Assembly: GCA_023417815.1 (NCBI GenBank)
Contig: JAEZEI010000064.1
Span: forward strand, 108,176-172,175
Direction: 5' to 3'
Source of the DNA: Bacteroidota bacterium
Lineage (GTDB): Bacteria; Bacteroidota; Bacteroidia; Chitinophagales; Chitinophagaceae
DNA length: 64,000 nt
Below the pieces are notes generated by a model. It saw only the letters and a program-made list of their open reading frames with translations, did no database searches and was not told the DNA's origin. Both the position numbers and the translations under genes were made by a program. Every line of letters begins with the position of its first letter. Within the stretch, counting starts at the first letter, position 1. Shown piece by piece: positions 15,849-24,776 of the stretch.

Positions 15849-18821
15849 ATGAGATTAAAAGGTTTAGTGTGGTTCTTTACCATTGCCTTGATCCTGATTT
15901 CCCTATTTGAGCTTTCCTATACCTGGGTTGTTAGAAGTTACGAAAACAAAGTAAAAGCACAGGCCGAAAGAATGGTGCGCAACCAGGCTGCCGGCCTTTC
16001 TGCCGAAGAAAAAGAAGCACTGGTTAAACAAAAGACCCAGGCTATTTTAGACAGCACAAGGGACAAAAGCATTTATCCTGTAATCGGTACTACATACCAG
16101 AAAGCAAAGGAAAATGAACTAAACCTCGGCCTTGACCTCCAGGGAGGTATCAGCGTAACAATGGATGTAAGTCTTGAGGGATTGCTGAAATCACTAAGCA
16201 ACAATTCCCAGGATCCTACACTCATTAAGGCGCTTCAAACAGCTACCGCCCGCAAGGCAACAAGTGAATCAGACTATATAACACTTTTCAGCAGCGCATT
16301 CATTGAACAAAATGGCGGAGGAAAACTCTCCGGGTTATTTGCAGGCCCTGGAAAAGAAATAAAGATCGGCGACAGCGATAACCAGGTCATTCAAAAGATC
16401 AGGACCGTTGCGAACAGCGCCATCAAACAAACGCACCAGATCCTTACAAAACGTATCGATAAGTTCGGTGTGGCTTCTCCCAATATCAACCTTGATGAAA
16501 GTAAGGGAGTGATCAATGTGGAATTGGCCGGTGTTACAGATGCAGACAGGGTACGCTCTTTCCTGCAATCTTCAGCTAACCTGCAGTTCTGGGAAGTTTA
16601 TCGCATTGACGAAATTGCACCGGCTTTACAACAGGCAGATAAGAATCTTCAGAATTACCTGAACGGTATTGCTGCTGGTGATACCGCAGCATTGGCTGAC
16701 ACTACCCTGCTGGCAAAAAATGTCAATCCATTGTTCAGGGTAATGAGCCCGATCGATGTTCAGACAGATAGTAAAGGACAGCAATTCTTTGCGTCAGCAA
16801 TCGGAAATGTTGCTTTAAAAGATACAGCACTGCTGAACAGTTATCTTAATAATGCTGTAGTAAAGAATGCCTTCCCCACCAACCTGAAATTCATGTATGG
16901 TGTTGAGGAGGTTGCTGATAATAAAGTGCGTTTCCTGCCGGTTTATGCCATCAAAACAATTCCGGGTTCTGTGAAAGCCCCGCTGGAAGGTGAATCTGTG
17001 GAAGAAGCTAAGCAGGATTTCGATGAAAGAGGTCGCCCGGCAATTAAAATGCAAATGACTCCCCAGGGAACAAGAACGTGGGCCAGGCTTACTGCAAAGA
17101 ATGTGGGCCGTCCCATCGCTATCGCTCTCGATGATGTTGTTTACAGTGCTCCGAACGTAAGCGGCCCTATCGAAGGTGGTGATTCCGAGATCTCAGGGTC
17201 ATTTACTGTTGAACAGGCCCAGGATCTTGCAAACATTTTGAAATCAGGTAAGCTTGATGCTCCAGCGAAAATTGTTGCGCAGCAGGTTGTAGGTCCAACC
17301 CTTGGTGCCGAGGCTGTAAAGGGCGGTGCTATGGCATTCGTTATTTCATTTTTCGTGATCTTCTGCCTGATGCTTATATATTATAACAATGGGGGCTGGA
17401 TCGCTAATATAGCCCTGGTACTTAACCTGCTGTTTACGATCGGTGTACTTGCGGCGATGGGCTTTACTCTTACGGCAGCAGGTATCGCAGGCTTGATCCT
17501 TACCATTGGTATGGCGGTAGATACAAACGTTGTGATCTTCGAGCGTATTAAAGATGAACTCCGAAAAGGTAAATCATACCAGCAGGCCGTGGCAGACGGT
17601 TACGACCGCTCTCTTCCTCCTGTAATTGATGCGCACATCACTTCCCTTATCACTGCATTCATCCTTGTTTACTTTGGTCTTGGTCCTGTACTAGGCTTCG
17701 CTACCACCCAGATCATCGGTCTATTGCTTTCAATGTTCTGTGGTATCCTGGTTTCAAGGCTCGTTACGGAGATCTACATGAACAAGAACCGTCACTTTAA
17801 GTATGAGACATCTTTCAGCAAGAATATTTTCAAGAATGCTAATTATAAATTCATTGAATTCAGGAAGGTTACATATGTGATCTCCATAATCATACTGGTA
17901 CTTGGTATCTCTACCATTTTTGTAGGATACCACCAGGGTGTGGAATTCAAGGGAGGTAGAAGCTATACGGTTGAATTTAACCGCGCAGTTTCCAATTCTG
18001 ATGTCCTGAATGATCTCCAGGCTGCTTTTGATGAAAACCCCGTAGTTAAAACTGTTGGAGATAACAGGCACCTGAATATCACTACTTCTTATTTGATCAA
18101 CGAACAGAATGCCGACAGCCTTGTAGAAGCAAAACTTTTTGAGGGACTTAAAAAAGTACTTCCTGAAGGAACTACCTATGCACAGTTCCAGGACAGGCAC
18201 CTGCAAAGCTTCACCTCTGTACAGCCAACTATTTCTGATGACCTGAAGCGTGGTGCAGTTAAGGCGACCATTTTCGCCCTGATCGCAGTATTCCTTTATA
18301 TCTTCCTACGCTTCCGCGACTGGAGATATTCAATGGGTGTGGTATTCACGCTTGCGCACGACGTTGCTGTTACCCTGATCGTTTTCTCCTTCTTTAAAGA
18401 GATCATGCCATTCCCGCTGGAGATCGATCAGCACTTCATCGCGGCGATCCTTACGGTGATCGGTTTCTCTATGAACGATACCATCATTGTGTTCGATAGG
18501 ATCAGGGAATATGCCCGCGACATGCGTGGCACAAGTAAAGCAGTGATCATCAATAAAGCGATCAATGATACGCTTAGCCGTACCATTATGACGAACGTTA
18601 CGGTGTTCCTTGTGCTGTTGATCCTGTTCATCTTTGGTGGAGAAGTTACCCGTGGTTTCGCATTTGCAATGCTTATAGGTGTCGTTACCGGTTCTTATTC
18701 ATCCATCTTCGTGGGTGCACCGGTACTGATGGATGTGGCTAAAGATAAACCTTTAGGTGAAGCGGACGCTAAAAAAGTTGAAGCTTCTCCAAAGACGCGC
18801 CAACAAGCAATAAAAGCCTGA
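15849..18821 (+). CDS. secDF: Fused protein translocase subunit SecDF
   Basis: SecD and SecF are one chain of 990 residues, as in many Bacteroidota; the protein uses the proton gradient to pull exported proteins through SecYEG. The SecD half has one helix, a large periplasmic P1 domain with the motif LGLDLQGGISVTMDV near residue 95, and GKLDAPAKIVAQQVVGPTLG before its membrane bundle (AVDTNVVIFERIKDELRKGK). The SecF half starts near residue 670 and carries GVEFKGGRSYTVEF and SMNDTIIVFDRIREY. ATG 15849 (MRLKGLVWFF) is chosen because the predicted promoter is just upstream. YajC, its partner, is at 12610. Confidence 0.96.
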   Translation: MRLKGLVWFFTIALILISLFELSYTWVVRSYENKVKAQAERMVRNQAAGLSAEEKEALVKQKTQAILDSTRDKSIYPVIGTTYQKAKENELNLGLDLQGGISVTMDVSLEGLLKSLSNNSQDPTLIKALQTATARKATSESDYITLFSSAFIEQNGGGKLSGLFAGPGKEIKIGDSDNQVIQKIRTVANSAIKQTHQILTKRIDKFGVASPNINLDESKGVINVELAGVTDADRVRSFLQSSANLQFWEVYRIDEIAPALQQADKNLQNYLNGIAAGDTAALADTTLLAKNVNPLFRVMSPIDVQTDSKGQQFFASAIGNVALKDTALLNSYLNNAVVKNAFPTNLKFMYGVEEVADNKVRFLPVYAIKTIPGSVKAPLEGESVEEAKQDFDERGRPAIKMQMTPQGTRTWARLTAKNVGRPIAIALDDVVYSAPNVSGPIEGGDSEISGSFTVEQAQDLANILKSGKLDAPAKIVAQQVVGPTLGAEAVKGGAMAFVISFFVIFCLMLIYYNNGGWIANIALVLNLLFTIGVLAAMGFTLTAAGIAGLILTIGMAVDTNVVIFERIKDELRKGKSYQQAVADGYDRSLPPVIDAHITSLITAFILVYFGLGPVLGFATTQIIGLLLSMFCGILVSRLVTEIYMNKNRHFKYETSFSKNIFKNANYKFIEFRKVTYVISIIILVLGISTIFVGYHQGVEFKGGRSYTVEFNRAVSNSDVLNDLQAAFDENPVVKTVGDNRHLNITTSYLINEQNADSLVEAKLFEGLKKVLPEGTTYAQFQDRHLQSFTSVQPTISDDLKRGAVKATIFALIAVFLYIFLRFRDWRYSMGVVFTLAHDVAVTLIVFSFFKEIMPFPLEIDQHFIAAILTVIGFSMNDTIIVFDRIREYARDMRGTSKAVIINKAINDTLSRTIMTNVTVFLVLLILFIFGGEVTRGFAFAMLIGVVTGSYSSIFVGAPVLMDVAKDKPLGEADAKKVEASPKTRQQAIKA

Positions 18822-18847
18822 GTAAGTAAAGAGTCAAAATAATATGT

Positions 18848-18880
18848 AAAAGCCTTTCATTTTGAAAGGCTTTTTTATTT
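18848..18880 (+). terminator. Rho-independent terminator after secDF
   Basis: AAAAGCCTTTCA (18848-18859), loop TTT, TGAAAGGCTTTT (18863-18874) and more T residues, 26 bases after the secDF stop. Confidence 0.88.
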
Positions 18881-18896
18881 TGTAAGTATATCCCCC

Positions 18897-18924
18897 CCAA
18901 CCTCCAACATCCAACCTTCAACCC
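18897..18924. repeat. Heptanucleotide repeat, locus 1
   Basis: Four consecutive 7-base units: CCAACCT, CCAACAT, CCAACCT, TCAACCC. The array fills the space between the secDF terminator and the stop codon of the convergent iscA-like gene. It belongs to the same repeat family as loci 48781 and 59061. Confidence 0.7.
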
Positions 18925-19256
18925 TATATTCCAAAACTGGTTCCGCAGCCACAGGTCGTGCTTGCATTTGGGTTAGAGAAAGTAAATCCTCGGGAGTTAA
19001 GACCACCCTCCCAGTTCACTTCCATTCCTGCCAGGTAGATTGCATGCCCCCTGTCCATAACACATGGAATATCTGCAATGTTGAAGTGTTCATCATTAGC
19101 TGTAGGTTCTGAAAATTCAAGGATATAGGTCATACCGCTGCAACCTCCTCCTTTCACACCCACCCTCAGAACTTTGCCGGGTTCATTCGTCATGAGTCGT
19201 TTTATTTCATCGATCGCTGAAGTGGTGAATATTACAGGTGCCGTTGTTGTTTCCAT
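18924..19256 (-). CDS. HesB/IscA-family iron-sulfur assembly protein
   Basis: A-type carriers receive or deliver Fe-S clusters to target enzymes. The 110-residue product has the three conserved cysteines: Cys39 in VKGGGCSGMTYIL and Cys102/Cys104 in TTCGCGTSFGI at the extreme C-terminus. Length and motif fit IscA/ErpA/SufA; which one cannot be decided. It stands alone, not in a suf or isc operon. The ATG at 19256 gives a typical short N-terminus (TAIDEIKRLM-like helix). Confidence 0.9.
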   Translation of the reverse strand: METTTAPVIFTTSAIDEIKRLMTNEPGKVLRVGVKGGGCSGMTYILEFSEPTANDEHFNIADIPCVMDRGHAIYLAGMEVNWEGGLNSRGFTFSNPNASTTCGCGTSFGI

Positions 19257-19337
19257 ATTTCGTGTCCTTTATGCAAAATTACATTGAACAAACCTGATGA
19301 AGGCAGGACCTGGTTCCGAATGACGGAATTTTGTGGT

Positions 19338-19345
19338 TATTTTTG
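19338..19345 (+). promoter_or_regulatory. Predicted -7 element of the DUF7935/mutase operon
   Basis: TATTTTTG, an exact TAnnTTTG match. It lies inside the longest open frame (which begins at TTG 19331), so the true start must be at or after ATG 19352. Confidence 0.45.
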
Positions 19346-19351
19346 CAGCTT

Positions 19352-19882
19352 ATGACATTAATGAAACTTTTGGCGATCGAAATGCAGGATATCCAGATCG
19401 CCGTAACCTTTATCACGGCCATTGCAATTATCTGGCTGCTGGCAGAATTCATGTCGATGAAGGAAAAGATTAAAAAAGGTTTGGATATTAATAATGAAGG
19501 ATTAAGGCTGAAACTACAGGCTTATGAAAGATTGTCTGTTTTTGCAGAAAGATCAGGGTTAAAAAGCCTTGCCTCGAGGGTGGAATCGTCAGATCATTCA
19601 GCGGCAATGCTTCATGCGGCAATGATCTCGGAACTTAAGAATGAATACGATTATAATGTAAGCCAGCAGATCTATGTTACACCGGAGATCTGGCAGGCCA
19701 TTACCAAATTGAGGGACCAGAATATTTATGTAATAAATCAACTGGCTTCGGGGCTTGGAGCCGGGGCATCCTCCAGGGACCTGGCCAGGTTAATAATTGA
19801 ATACAGCATGTCTCCGAATGCAGAACTTAATGTGATCGTTTTGGATGCTTTACAGTATGAAGCAAAAAAACTCCTGAATTAA
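19352..19882 (+). CDS. Membrane-anchored protein, DUF7935-like
   Basis: The product of about 176 residues has one N-terminal membrane helix (IAVTFITAIAIIWLLAEF), a basic segment, and then a soluble helical part with LRLKLQAYERLSVFAERSGL and EYDYNVSQQIYVTPEIWQAI, the pattern of an uncharacterised Bacteroidota family I recall as DUF7935. Three in-frame ATGs (19352, 19361, 19382) are possible; the predicted promoter favours the later ones. Its stop codon shares one base with the start of the mutase gene, so the two are translationally coupled, an unexplained association. Confidence 0.65.
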   Translation: MTLMKLLAIEMQDIQIAVTFITAIAIIWLLAEFMSMKEKIKKGLDINNEGLRLKLQAYERLSVFAERSGLKSLASRVESSDHSAAMLHAAMISELKNEYDYNVSQQIYVTPEIWQAITKLRDQNIYVINQLASGLGAGASSRDLARLIIEYSMSPNAELNVIVLDALQYEAKKLLN

Positions 19883-21432
19883 TGGCCGACAAAAAATATA
19901 CTTCCAGTGGTATAGAGACCAGGGAACTCTATACTGATGCAGATATTTCACCTGAAACATCCAGGCCGGGTGAATTCCCTTTTACCCGCGGTGTACAGTC
20001 TTCGATGTATCGCGGGAGATTATGGACAATGCGGCAATACGCAGGTTTTTCAACCGCTGAAGAAAGCAATCGCCGTTATCATTACCTGTTACAACAGGGC
20101 GTGAGCGGGCTTAGTGTTGCCTTCGATCTTCCCACACAGATAGGTTATGACAGCGATCACGCCATGGCCAATGGTGAGGTTGGAAAGGTTGGCGTTGCCA
20201 TAGACAGCCTGGAAGATATGGAGCAACTTTTCAAGGGGATCAGGCTTGATGCTGTTTCAACCAGCATGACCATTAATGCAACAGGATTCATCCTGCTTTC
20301 ACTTTATGTAGCCCTGGCAAAGAAACAGGGAGCCGACCTCACGCAATTGTCGGGAACTATACAGAATGATATACTAAAAGAATACGCGGCTCGCGGAACT
20401 TATATCTACCCTCCCCGGCCAAGCATGCGCATTATTACAGATATTTTTGAATGGTGCAGCAAAGAGTTACCAAAATGGAATACCATTTCTATTTCGGGAT
20501 ATCACATTCGTGAAGCAGGAAGTAATGCTGTACAGGAAATTGCTTTCACTTTAAGTAATGGAAAAGCTTATGTAAAGGCTGCACTGGAAAAGGGACTTGA
20601 CATAAATGTGTTTGGAAAAAGACTCAGTTTTTTCTTCAATGCGCATAACAACCTGTTTGAAGAGGTAGCAAAGTTCAGGGCTGCAAGAAGAATGTGGGCG
20701 CAGATCATGAAAGACCTTGGTGCTACTGATGAAAAGGCAATGATGCTGCGTTTTCATACACAAACAGGCGGAAGCACATTAACCGCGCAACAACCGTTGA
20801 ATAATATAAGCAGGGTAACATTGCAAACCCTCGCTGCCGTATTGGGAGGAACACAGTCCCTGCATACTAACGGTTATGATGAGGCTCTCAGTTTACCGAC
20901 CGAAGAAGCTGCCCGTATAGCACTTCGCACGCAGCAGATAGTGGCATTTGAAAGTGGAGCTCCCGATACGGTTGATCCGCTGGCCGGAAGCTATTATGTG
21001 GAGGCTCTCACTAAAAATGTTGAGGAAGAAGCCTGGAAGATCATTCAGTACATTGATGAAATGGGGGGAAGTGTAAATGCGATCGAACAGGGCTATATGC
21101 AGAATGAGATCGCACGTAGCGCTTATGAGTACCAAAGGAGAGTAGAATCAGGAGAACAGATCATTGTCGGGGTGAATAAATTCACCGGCAGTGAAGAAAG
21201 TATACCTGTGATGAAAATAGACAGCTCTATCCAGGTTGCCCAAACGGAAAAACTTAAAGCGCTTCGCGAAAAGCGGGATAATAACGCATGTGATGAAGCA
21301 CTGGCAAAATTGAAGACTGCCGCACAGGGTTCAAGTAATTTAATGCCGCTGGTACTGGATGCAGCAGAGAAATATTGCACTCTTGGCGAGATCGCTGATG
21401 TACTCAGGGATGTTTTTGGTGAATACCGTTAA
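19882..21432 (+). CDS. Methylmalonyl-CoA mutase catalytic (large) subunit, no B12 domain
   Basis: The 516-residue protein matches the TIM-barrel catalytic part of methylmalonyl-CoA mutase: SSMYRGRLWTMRQYAGFSTA, GLSVAFDLPTQIGYDSDH, AGTIQNDILKE-like sequence (SGTIQNDILKEYAARGTYIYP), PSMRIITDIFEW, SISGYHIREAG and TQSLHTNGYDEALSLPT. The Tyr in SSMY and Arg in PSMR correspond, as far as I can align them, to residues binding the methylmalonyl carboxylate, favouring methylmalonyl-CoA over other acyl-CoAs. It ends without the DxHxxG cobalamin domain, so it needs a separate B12 subunit, which is not in the window. It links propionate and succinyl-CoA metabolism. Confidence 0.88.
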   Translation: MADKKYTSSGIETRELYTDADISPETSRPGEFPFTRGVQSSMYRGRLWTMRQYAGFSTAEESNRRYHYLLQQGVSGLSVAFDLPTQIGYDSDHAMANGEVGKVGVAIDSLEDMEQLFKGIRLDAVSTSMTINATGFILLSLYVALAKKQGADLTQLSGTIQNDILKEYAARGTYIYPPRPSMRIITDIFEWCSKELPKWNTISISGYHIREAGSNAVQEIAFTLSNGKAYVKAALEKGLDINVFGKRLSFFFNAHNNLFEEVAKFRAARRMWAQIMKDLGATDEKAMMLRFHTQTGGSTLTAQQPLNNISRVTLQTLAAVLGGTQSLHTNGYDEALSLPTEEAARIALRTQQIVAFESGAPDTVDPLAGSYYVEALTKNVEEEAWKIIQYIDEMGGSVNAIEQGYMQNEIARSAYEYQRRVESGEQIIVGVNKFTGSEESIPVMKIDSSIQVAQTEKLKALREKRDNNACDEALAKLKTAAQGSSNLMPLVLDAAEKYCTLGEIADVLRDVFGEYR

Positions 21433-21434
21433 CA

Positions 21435-22724
21435 TTATTTCGCGAAATCACGGTTGAAGTCACCTTTGATCCTTTCTATGGAAGGGTTGAAATATCCGTA
21501 TTTAAGTTGCGGGAATTCTTCTTTCAGCAATTCAAGCAATTGTTTCATTCCAATGGCCTCACCGGTATCGGTCACATTTATTTTCCCCAGGTACCAGTCA
21601 GGATCAATATTGAAATTCCTCCATTGGATCATATCCAGGCCTGTAGTTGAAATAAGTTTCCTCAAAGCCTCGTATTCTTCAACACTGTCCGTCATTCCCG
21701 GGAAAACAAAATAATTAATGCTGGTCCAGCCCCCGAATTCCTTCACCACTTTAAGGCTTTCGATGATGTCTGCAAATTCATAATTATTCGGTCGGTAATA
21801 CGCTGTGTAGATGTTTTCCCTGGCGCTATTAGTACTGACACGGATGCTGTTCAGCCCTGCCTTACAAAGTTCTCTTACTGCACCAGGTTTACTGCCATTG
21901 GTATTGATATTGATGCTTCCTTTGGCTGTATGTTTCCTGATCTCTATTATAGATTCCCGGATTGTTTCCCACATAAGCAAAGGCTCTCCTTCACATCCCT
22001 GGCCAAAACTAACTAATGGAAATGGCGCGGTTTCCAAATGAGGTACAGTGAATTCAACGATCTCCTCAACCGACGGCTTGAAAGTGAGCCTGTCCTGTGT
22101 GCTTACAATGGTTTCTTCTTCCGGTTGAAAGCTGATACATCCTATGCAATTTGCATTACATGCAGGTGAAACAGGAACAGGACATTCCCATCTGCCCAGC
22201 GCCAGGTTTCGTGCAGCAGGACATGTATAAGTGCTGCAACAATTGTGCATCAGGTGTTGAACAAGCCTGTTATGAGGATAATGCTCTAACAGTTCATTCA
22301 TTCCAGCTTCTATTTTCTTTTCATTGAAGCCGGGAGCTTCCTGCCGGATATCATTTTCTATCCTGGTGGCAGGAACATATGTTACGCCATTGATCCATCC
22401 TGCAGCAGTATAGCAAAACAAAGGAAGTGTAGGAGCACCTGGCTGGGTTTCGTAAGCAGCAATATAAAAACCGGTATGTGCCGGTGGAATAAACGCAGCA
22501 ACAGCCCATCCCTTCTCACAGATCCGCATTTCACCAGTTTGCACATCTATACCAATACCCTTTCTTCCTGGCAATTCATATAATTGTCCACCTGCAGGCA
22601 AGAGGATCCATTCATCCTCCGGAACGGGGATCGCATCCCATCCTGTTCTGCCCGCAACATACAGGGTTGTATCCTCAAAAATATTTCCATTGCCATCTGA
22701 GTATAATAAAAATGGGGAAGGCAT
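21435..22724 (-). CDS. Radical SAM protein of unknown function
   Basis: The 429-residue protein has the radical SAM motif CX3CX2C as CNANCIGC (Cys189, 193, 196), followed by SFGQGCEGEPLL and INTNGSKPGAV, typical of the SAM barrel. The first 180 residues do not resemble a known domain to me, and four more cysteines (162, 163, 168, 181) lie just before the motif and could bind a second cluster. It is the last gene of a coupled trio: its ATG shares one base with the stop of the small membrane protein gene, which overlaps the arginase-family gene. Substrate unknown. Confidence 0.82.
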   Translation of the reverse strand: MPSPFLLYSDGNGNIFEDTTLYVAGRTGWDAIPVPEDEWILLPAGGQLYELPGRKGIGIDVQTGEMRICEKGWAVAAFIPPAHTGFYIAAYETQPGAPTLPLFCYTAAGWINGVTYVPATRIENDIRQEAPGFNEKKIEAGMNELLEHYPHNRLVQHLMHNCCSTYTCPAARNLALGRWECPVPVSPACNANCIGCISFQPEEETIVSTQDRLTFKPSVEEIVEFTVPHLETAPFPLVSFGQGCEGEPLLMWETIRESIIEIRKHTAKGSININTNGSKPGAVRELCKAGLNSIRVSTNSARENIYTAYYRPNNYEFADIIESLKVVKEFGGWTSINYFVFPGMTDSVEEYEALRKLISTTGLDMIQWRNFNIDPDWYLGKINVTDTGEAIGMKQLLELLKEEFPQLKYGYFNPSIERIKGDFNRDFAK

Positions 22725-23131
22725 TAATTCAATATTGTTTTCGGATGTGCTGAACCAGCCATCATCTCTTTTGAAAAATTGTTGAATTCTTCCTGGATAC
22801 TGGCCGCTTCTTCGAGGTCATTTACCAGGAATTGATAAAGTTTGTTATTGTATAAGTCGATAGTAAGTATCCCATCCTTCAGCATTGCATTCTCGACTTC
22901 ATTCCACCTGATCTTTTTCAGCCTGAAAGCAGGATATTGAATACCATCTTTACTGATCAGAACACTGGTTCGCCTGTTTGCCATATAACCGGCATAGGCC
23001 ATTACCAGGTAAAGTATCCCAACTAAATACCTCCCGATGATAAATGAAATCACAGCAAGTATAAACAGGATATAATTAAACACCTGTCGTTTTTGCGGTG
23101 ATTTGATCTCGATCTTAAAAGTTCTATCCAC
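22724..23131 (-). CDS. Small membrane protein, PH-like tail
   Basis: The 135-residue protein has two membrane helices at about residues 17-33 and 35-50, followed by a strand-rich cytoplasmic part (SVLISKDGIQYP, LKKIRWNEVENAMLKDGILTI) that resembles bacterial PH-like domains of small membrane proteins. The start is a GTG at 23131, 8 bases inside the end of the arginase-family gene, and the stop overlaps the radical SAM start by one base. Function unknown. Confidence 0.68.
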   Translation of the reverse strand: MDRTFKIEIKSPQKRQVFNYILFILAVISFIIGRYLVGILYLVMAYAGYMANRRTSVLISKDGIQYPAFRLKKIRWNEVENAMLKDGILTIDLYNNKLYQFLVNDLEEAASIQEEFNNFSKEMMAGSAHPKTILN

Positions 23132-24170
23132 GGTTATTCTCGATCAGGTAATTACAAAGCTTGTATAGCACCCTTGCGCCCACATTTTCATCCCATTCAT
23201 CATGACTAACTCCTACTTCATTAAGATCAAAGGCGATCAGCTTCTTCCCGCTTTTCTTTAACTGCTTTAATAAATAAAAAACCTGTTCAGTTTGCAAACC
23301 GCCTTGTACCGGTGTTCCTGTGTGCGGGCAAAGTTTCGGATCGAGGCCGTCAATATCAAAACTTAAGTAAACCTGCTCAGGCAGGCCGTCAATGATCTCG
23401 TCCACGATATTCTTCCAGGTTTCACCTTCAAACTGGCGTTCCTTGATATCGGCATCAAAAAAGGTCTTGACTCTCCCATTGGAATTCCGGATATAATCTA
23501 TTTCCTCTTCACAATAATCACGGATCCCCACCTGGACCATTTTCTGAACAGCCGGTATCTCTTCCAGGGCATTGTACATAATTGAGGCATGGGAGTAGGT
23601 GAAACCTTCATATGCTTTTCGAAGGTCGCAATGCGCGTCGATCTGGAGAATCCCGAAATTCCCGAACTTATCCGCTACAGCCTTAAAGAATCCCAAAGGG
23701 GTGCTATGATCGCCACCAAGGAGGGCAACAAGTTTTCCCTTGTTAAAAAGTTCAGTTGTTCTTTGATATACCCAGTCATTCAAAAAAACACTTCCCTCAT
23801 TTATTTCGCGAAGTGATTTTGTCATGAACTTATTATCCTCAAGACGTTCGCCCCGTGATATATAATTAATATATAATTCAGCTTCTTTTCTTAGATAATC
23901 GCTTTTCGTGAGTACTTTTTGATCTGGTGTACGCATAAAGAACCCTTCTTTCCATGCGTCCTTAATATCCGGATCAAACAGATCGACCTGGAGGCTTGAT
24001 TTAAAAATATGGTCCGGAGCCCTTGCTGTTCCTGCATTATAGCTAACTGTAACTTCCCATGGAACAGGCAGGATCACCAGCCTGGCATCGTCCTCTGTAA
24101 ATGGAAGCCCGAATATGTTATTGTCTGGGTTTCCAACAGAATTGGGATCAAAATTGGAGAGGTCGGCCAT
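23124..24170 (-). CDS. Arginase/agmatinase-family hydrolase
   Basis: Ureohydrolases of this family cleave a guanidino or related group with two manganese ions. The 348-residue protein has all metal-binding motifs: GGDHS (His155), DAHCD (Asp178, His180, Asp182) and SFDIDGLDP (Asp272, Asp274). The family includes agmatinase, arginase and formimidoylglutamase; the residues seen do not fix the substrate. It begins a tightly coupled minus-strand trio with the membrane protein and radical SAM genes. ATG 24170 is the natural start (MADLSNFDPN). Confidence 0.9.
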   Translation of the reverse strand: MADLSNFDPNSVGNPDNNIFGLPFTEDDARLVILPVPWEVTVSYNAGTARAPDHIFKSSLQVDLFDPDIKDAWKEGFFMRTPDQKVLTKSDYLRKEAELYINYISRGERLEDNKFMTKSLREINEGSVFLNDWVYQRTTELFNKGKLVALLGGDHSTPLGFFKAVADKFGNFGILQIDAHCDLRKAYEGFTYSHASIMYNALEEIPAVQKMVQVGIRDYCEEEIDYIRNSNGRVKTFFDADIKERQFEGETWKNIVDEIIDGLPEQVYLSFDIDGLDPKLCPHTGTPVQGGLQTEQVFYLLKQLKKSGKKLIAFDLNEVGVSHDEWDENVGARVLYKLCNYLIENNRG

Positions 24171-24260
24171 AGCTTCAAAAATTTGTGCAAATATAAGTGC
24201 CTTATAGCGTGGTGGTGTTAAAATAAACCTTTCAAATTCTTATCTGTATGGGATTTGGGC

Positions 24261-24268
24261 TACCTTTG
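24261..24268 (+). promoter_or_regulatory. Predicted -7 element of ccmE promoter
   Basis: TACCTTTG, an exact TAnnTTTG match, 61 bases before the ccmE ATG. Confidence 0.5.
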
Positions 24269-24329
24269 CGGTGCAAATTAAACCCTCCGCATATTTGGGT
24301 GCGCTATTGATATAAATACTGCATTTACA

Positions 24330-24755
24330 ATGAAAAAGACCCATATAATCGTTCTTGTTGGAATAGCGGTTTTGATCGTATCTCTTCTTGCCTACTCTGT
24401 TGATTTCTCCACTTATGACACGATCAGTTCAGCAAAGGAAAAGAAGGGGAAATTCGTACACCTCATTGCCAAACTTGACACCACCAGGGCTATTGAATAT
24501 GACCCGGTGAAGGACCCGAATTTTGTTGCGTTCTATGCTGTTGACAGCCTTGGAGGGAAAACCAGGGTTGTGTACAGGAACAGTAAACCCCAGGACCTTG
24601 AAAGAAGCGAAAGGATCGTGATGAAGGGTAAAATGACTGATGAACATTTTGAATGTAATGATATATTGCTCAAATGTCCAAGTAAGTACAAAGATGATAA
24701 GGAACAGCTTAATCGTGGCATGAAGGAGCAGACAGAAAAACCGGAAGCACGCTAA
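24330..24755 (+). CDS. ccmE: Cytochrome c maturation protein CcmE, CXXXY variant
   Basis: CcmE is the membrane-anchored heme chaperone that hands heme to CcmF for attachment to cytochrome c. The 141-residue protein has one N-terminal helix (IIVLVGIAVLIVSLLAYSV) and an OB-fold domain with RVVYRNSKPQDLERSERIVMKG. Where E. coli CcmE has the heme-binding HXXXY, this protein has CPSKY (Cys116, Tyr120), the CXXXY form known from archaea and some Desulfovibrio. ccmF follows by 21 bases, so heme attachment is probably performed by this pair with CcmC encoded elsewhere. Confidence 0.9.
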   Translation: MKKTHIIVLVGIAVLIVSLLAYSVDFSTYDTISSAKEKKGKFVHLIAKLDTTRAIEYDPVKDPNFVAFYAVDSLGGKTRVVYRNSKPQDLERSERIVMKGKMTDEHFECNDILLKCPSKYKDDKEQLNRGMKEQTEKPEAR

Positions 24756-24776
24756 TCTCTACCAAAACAGACTGTG

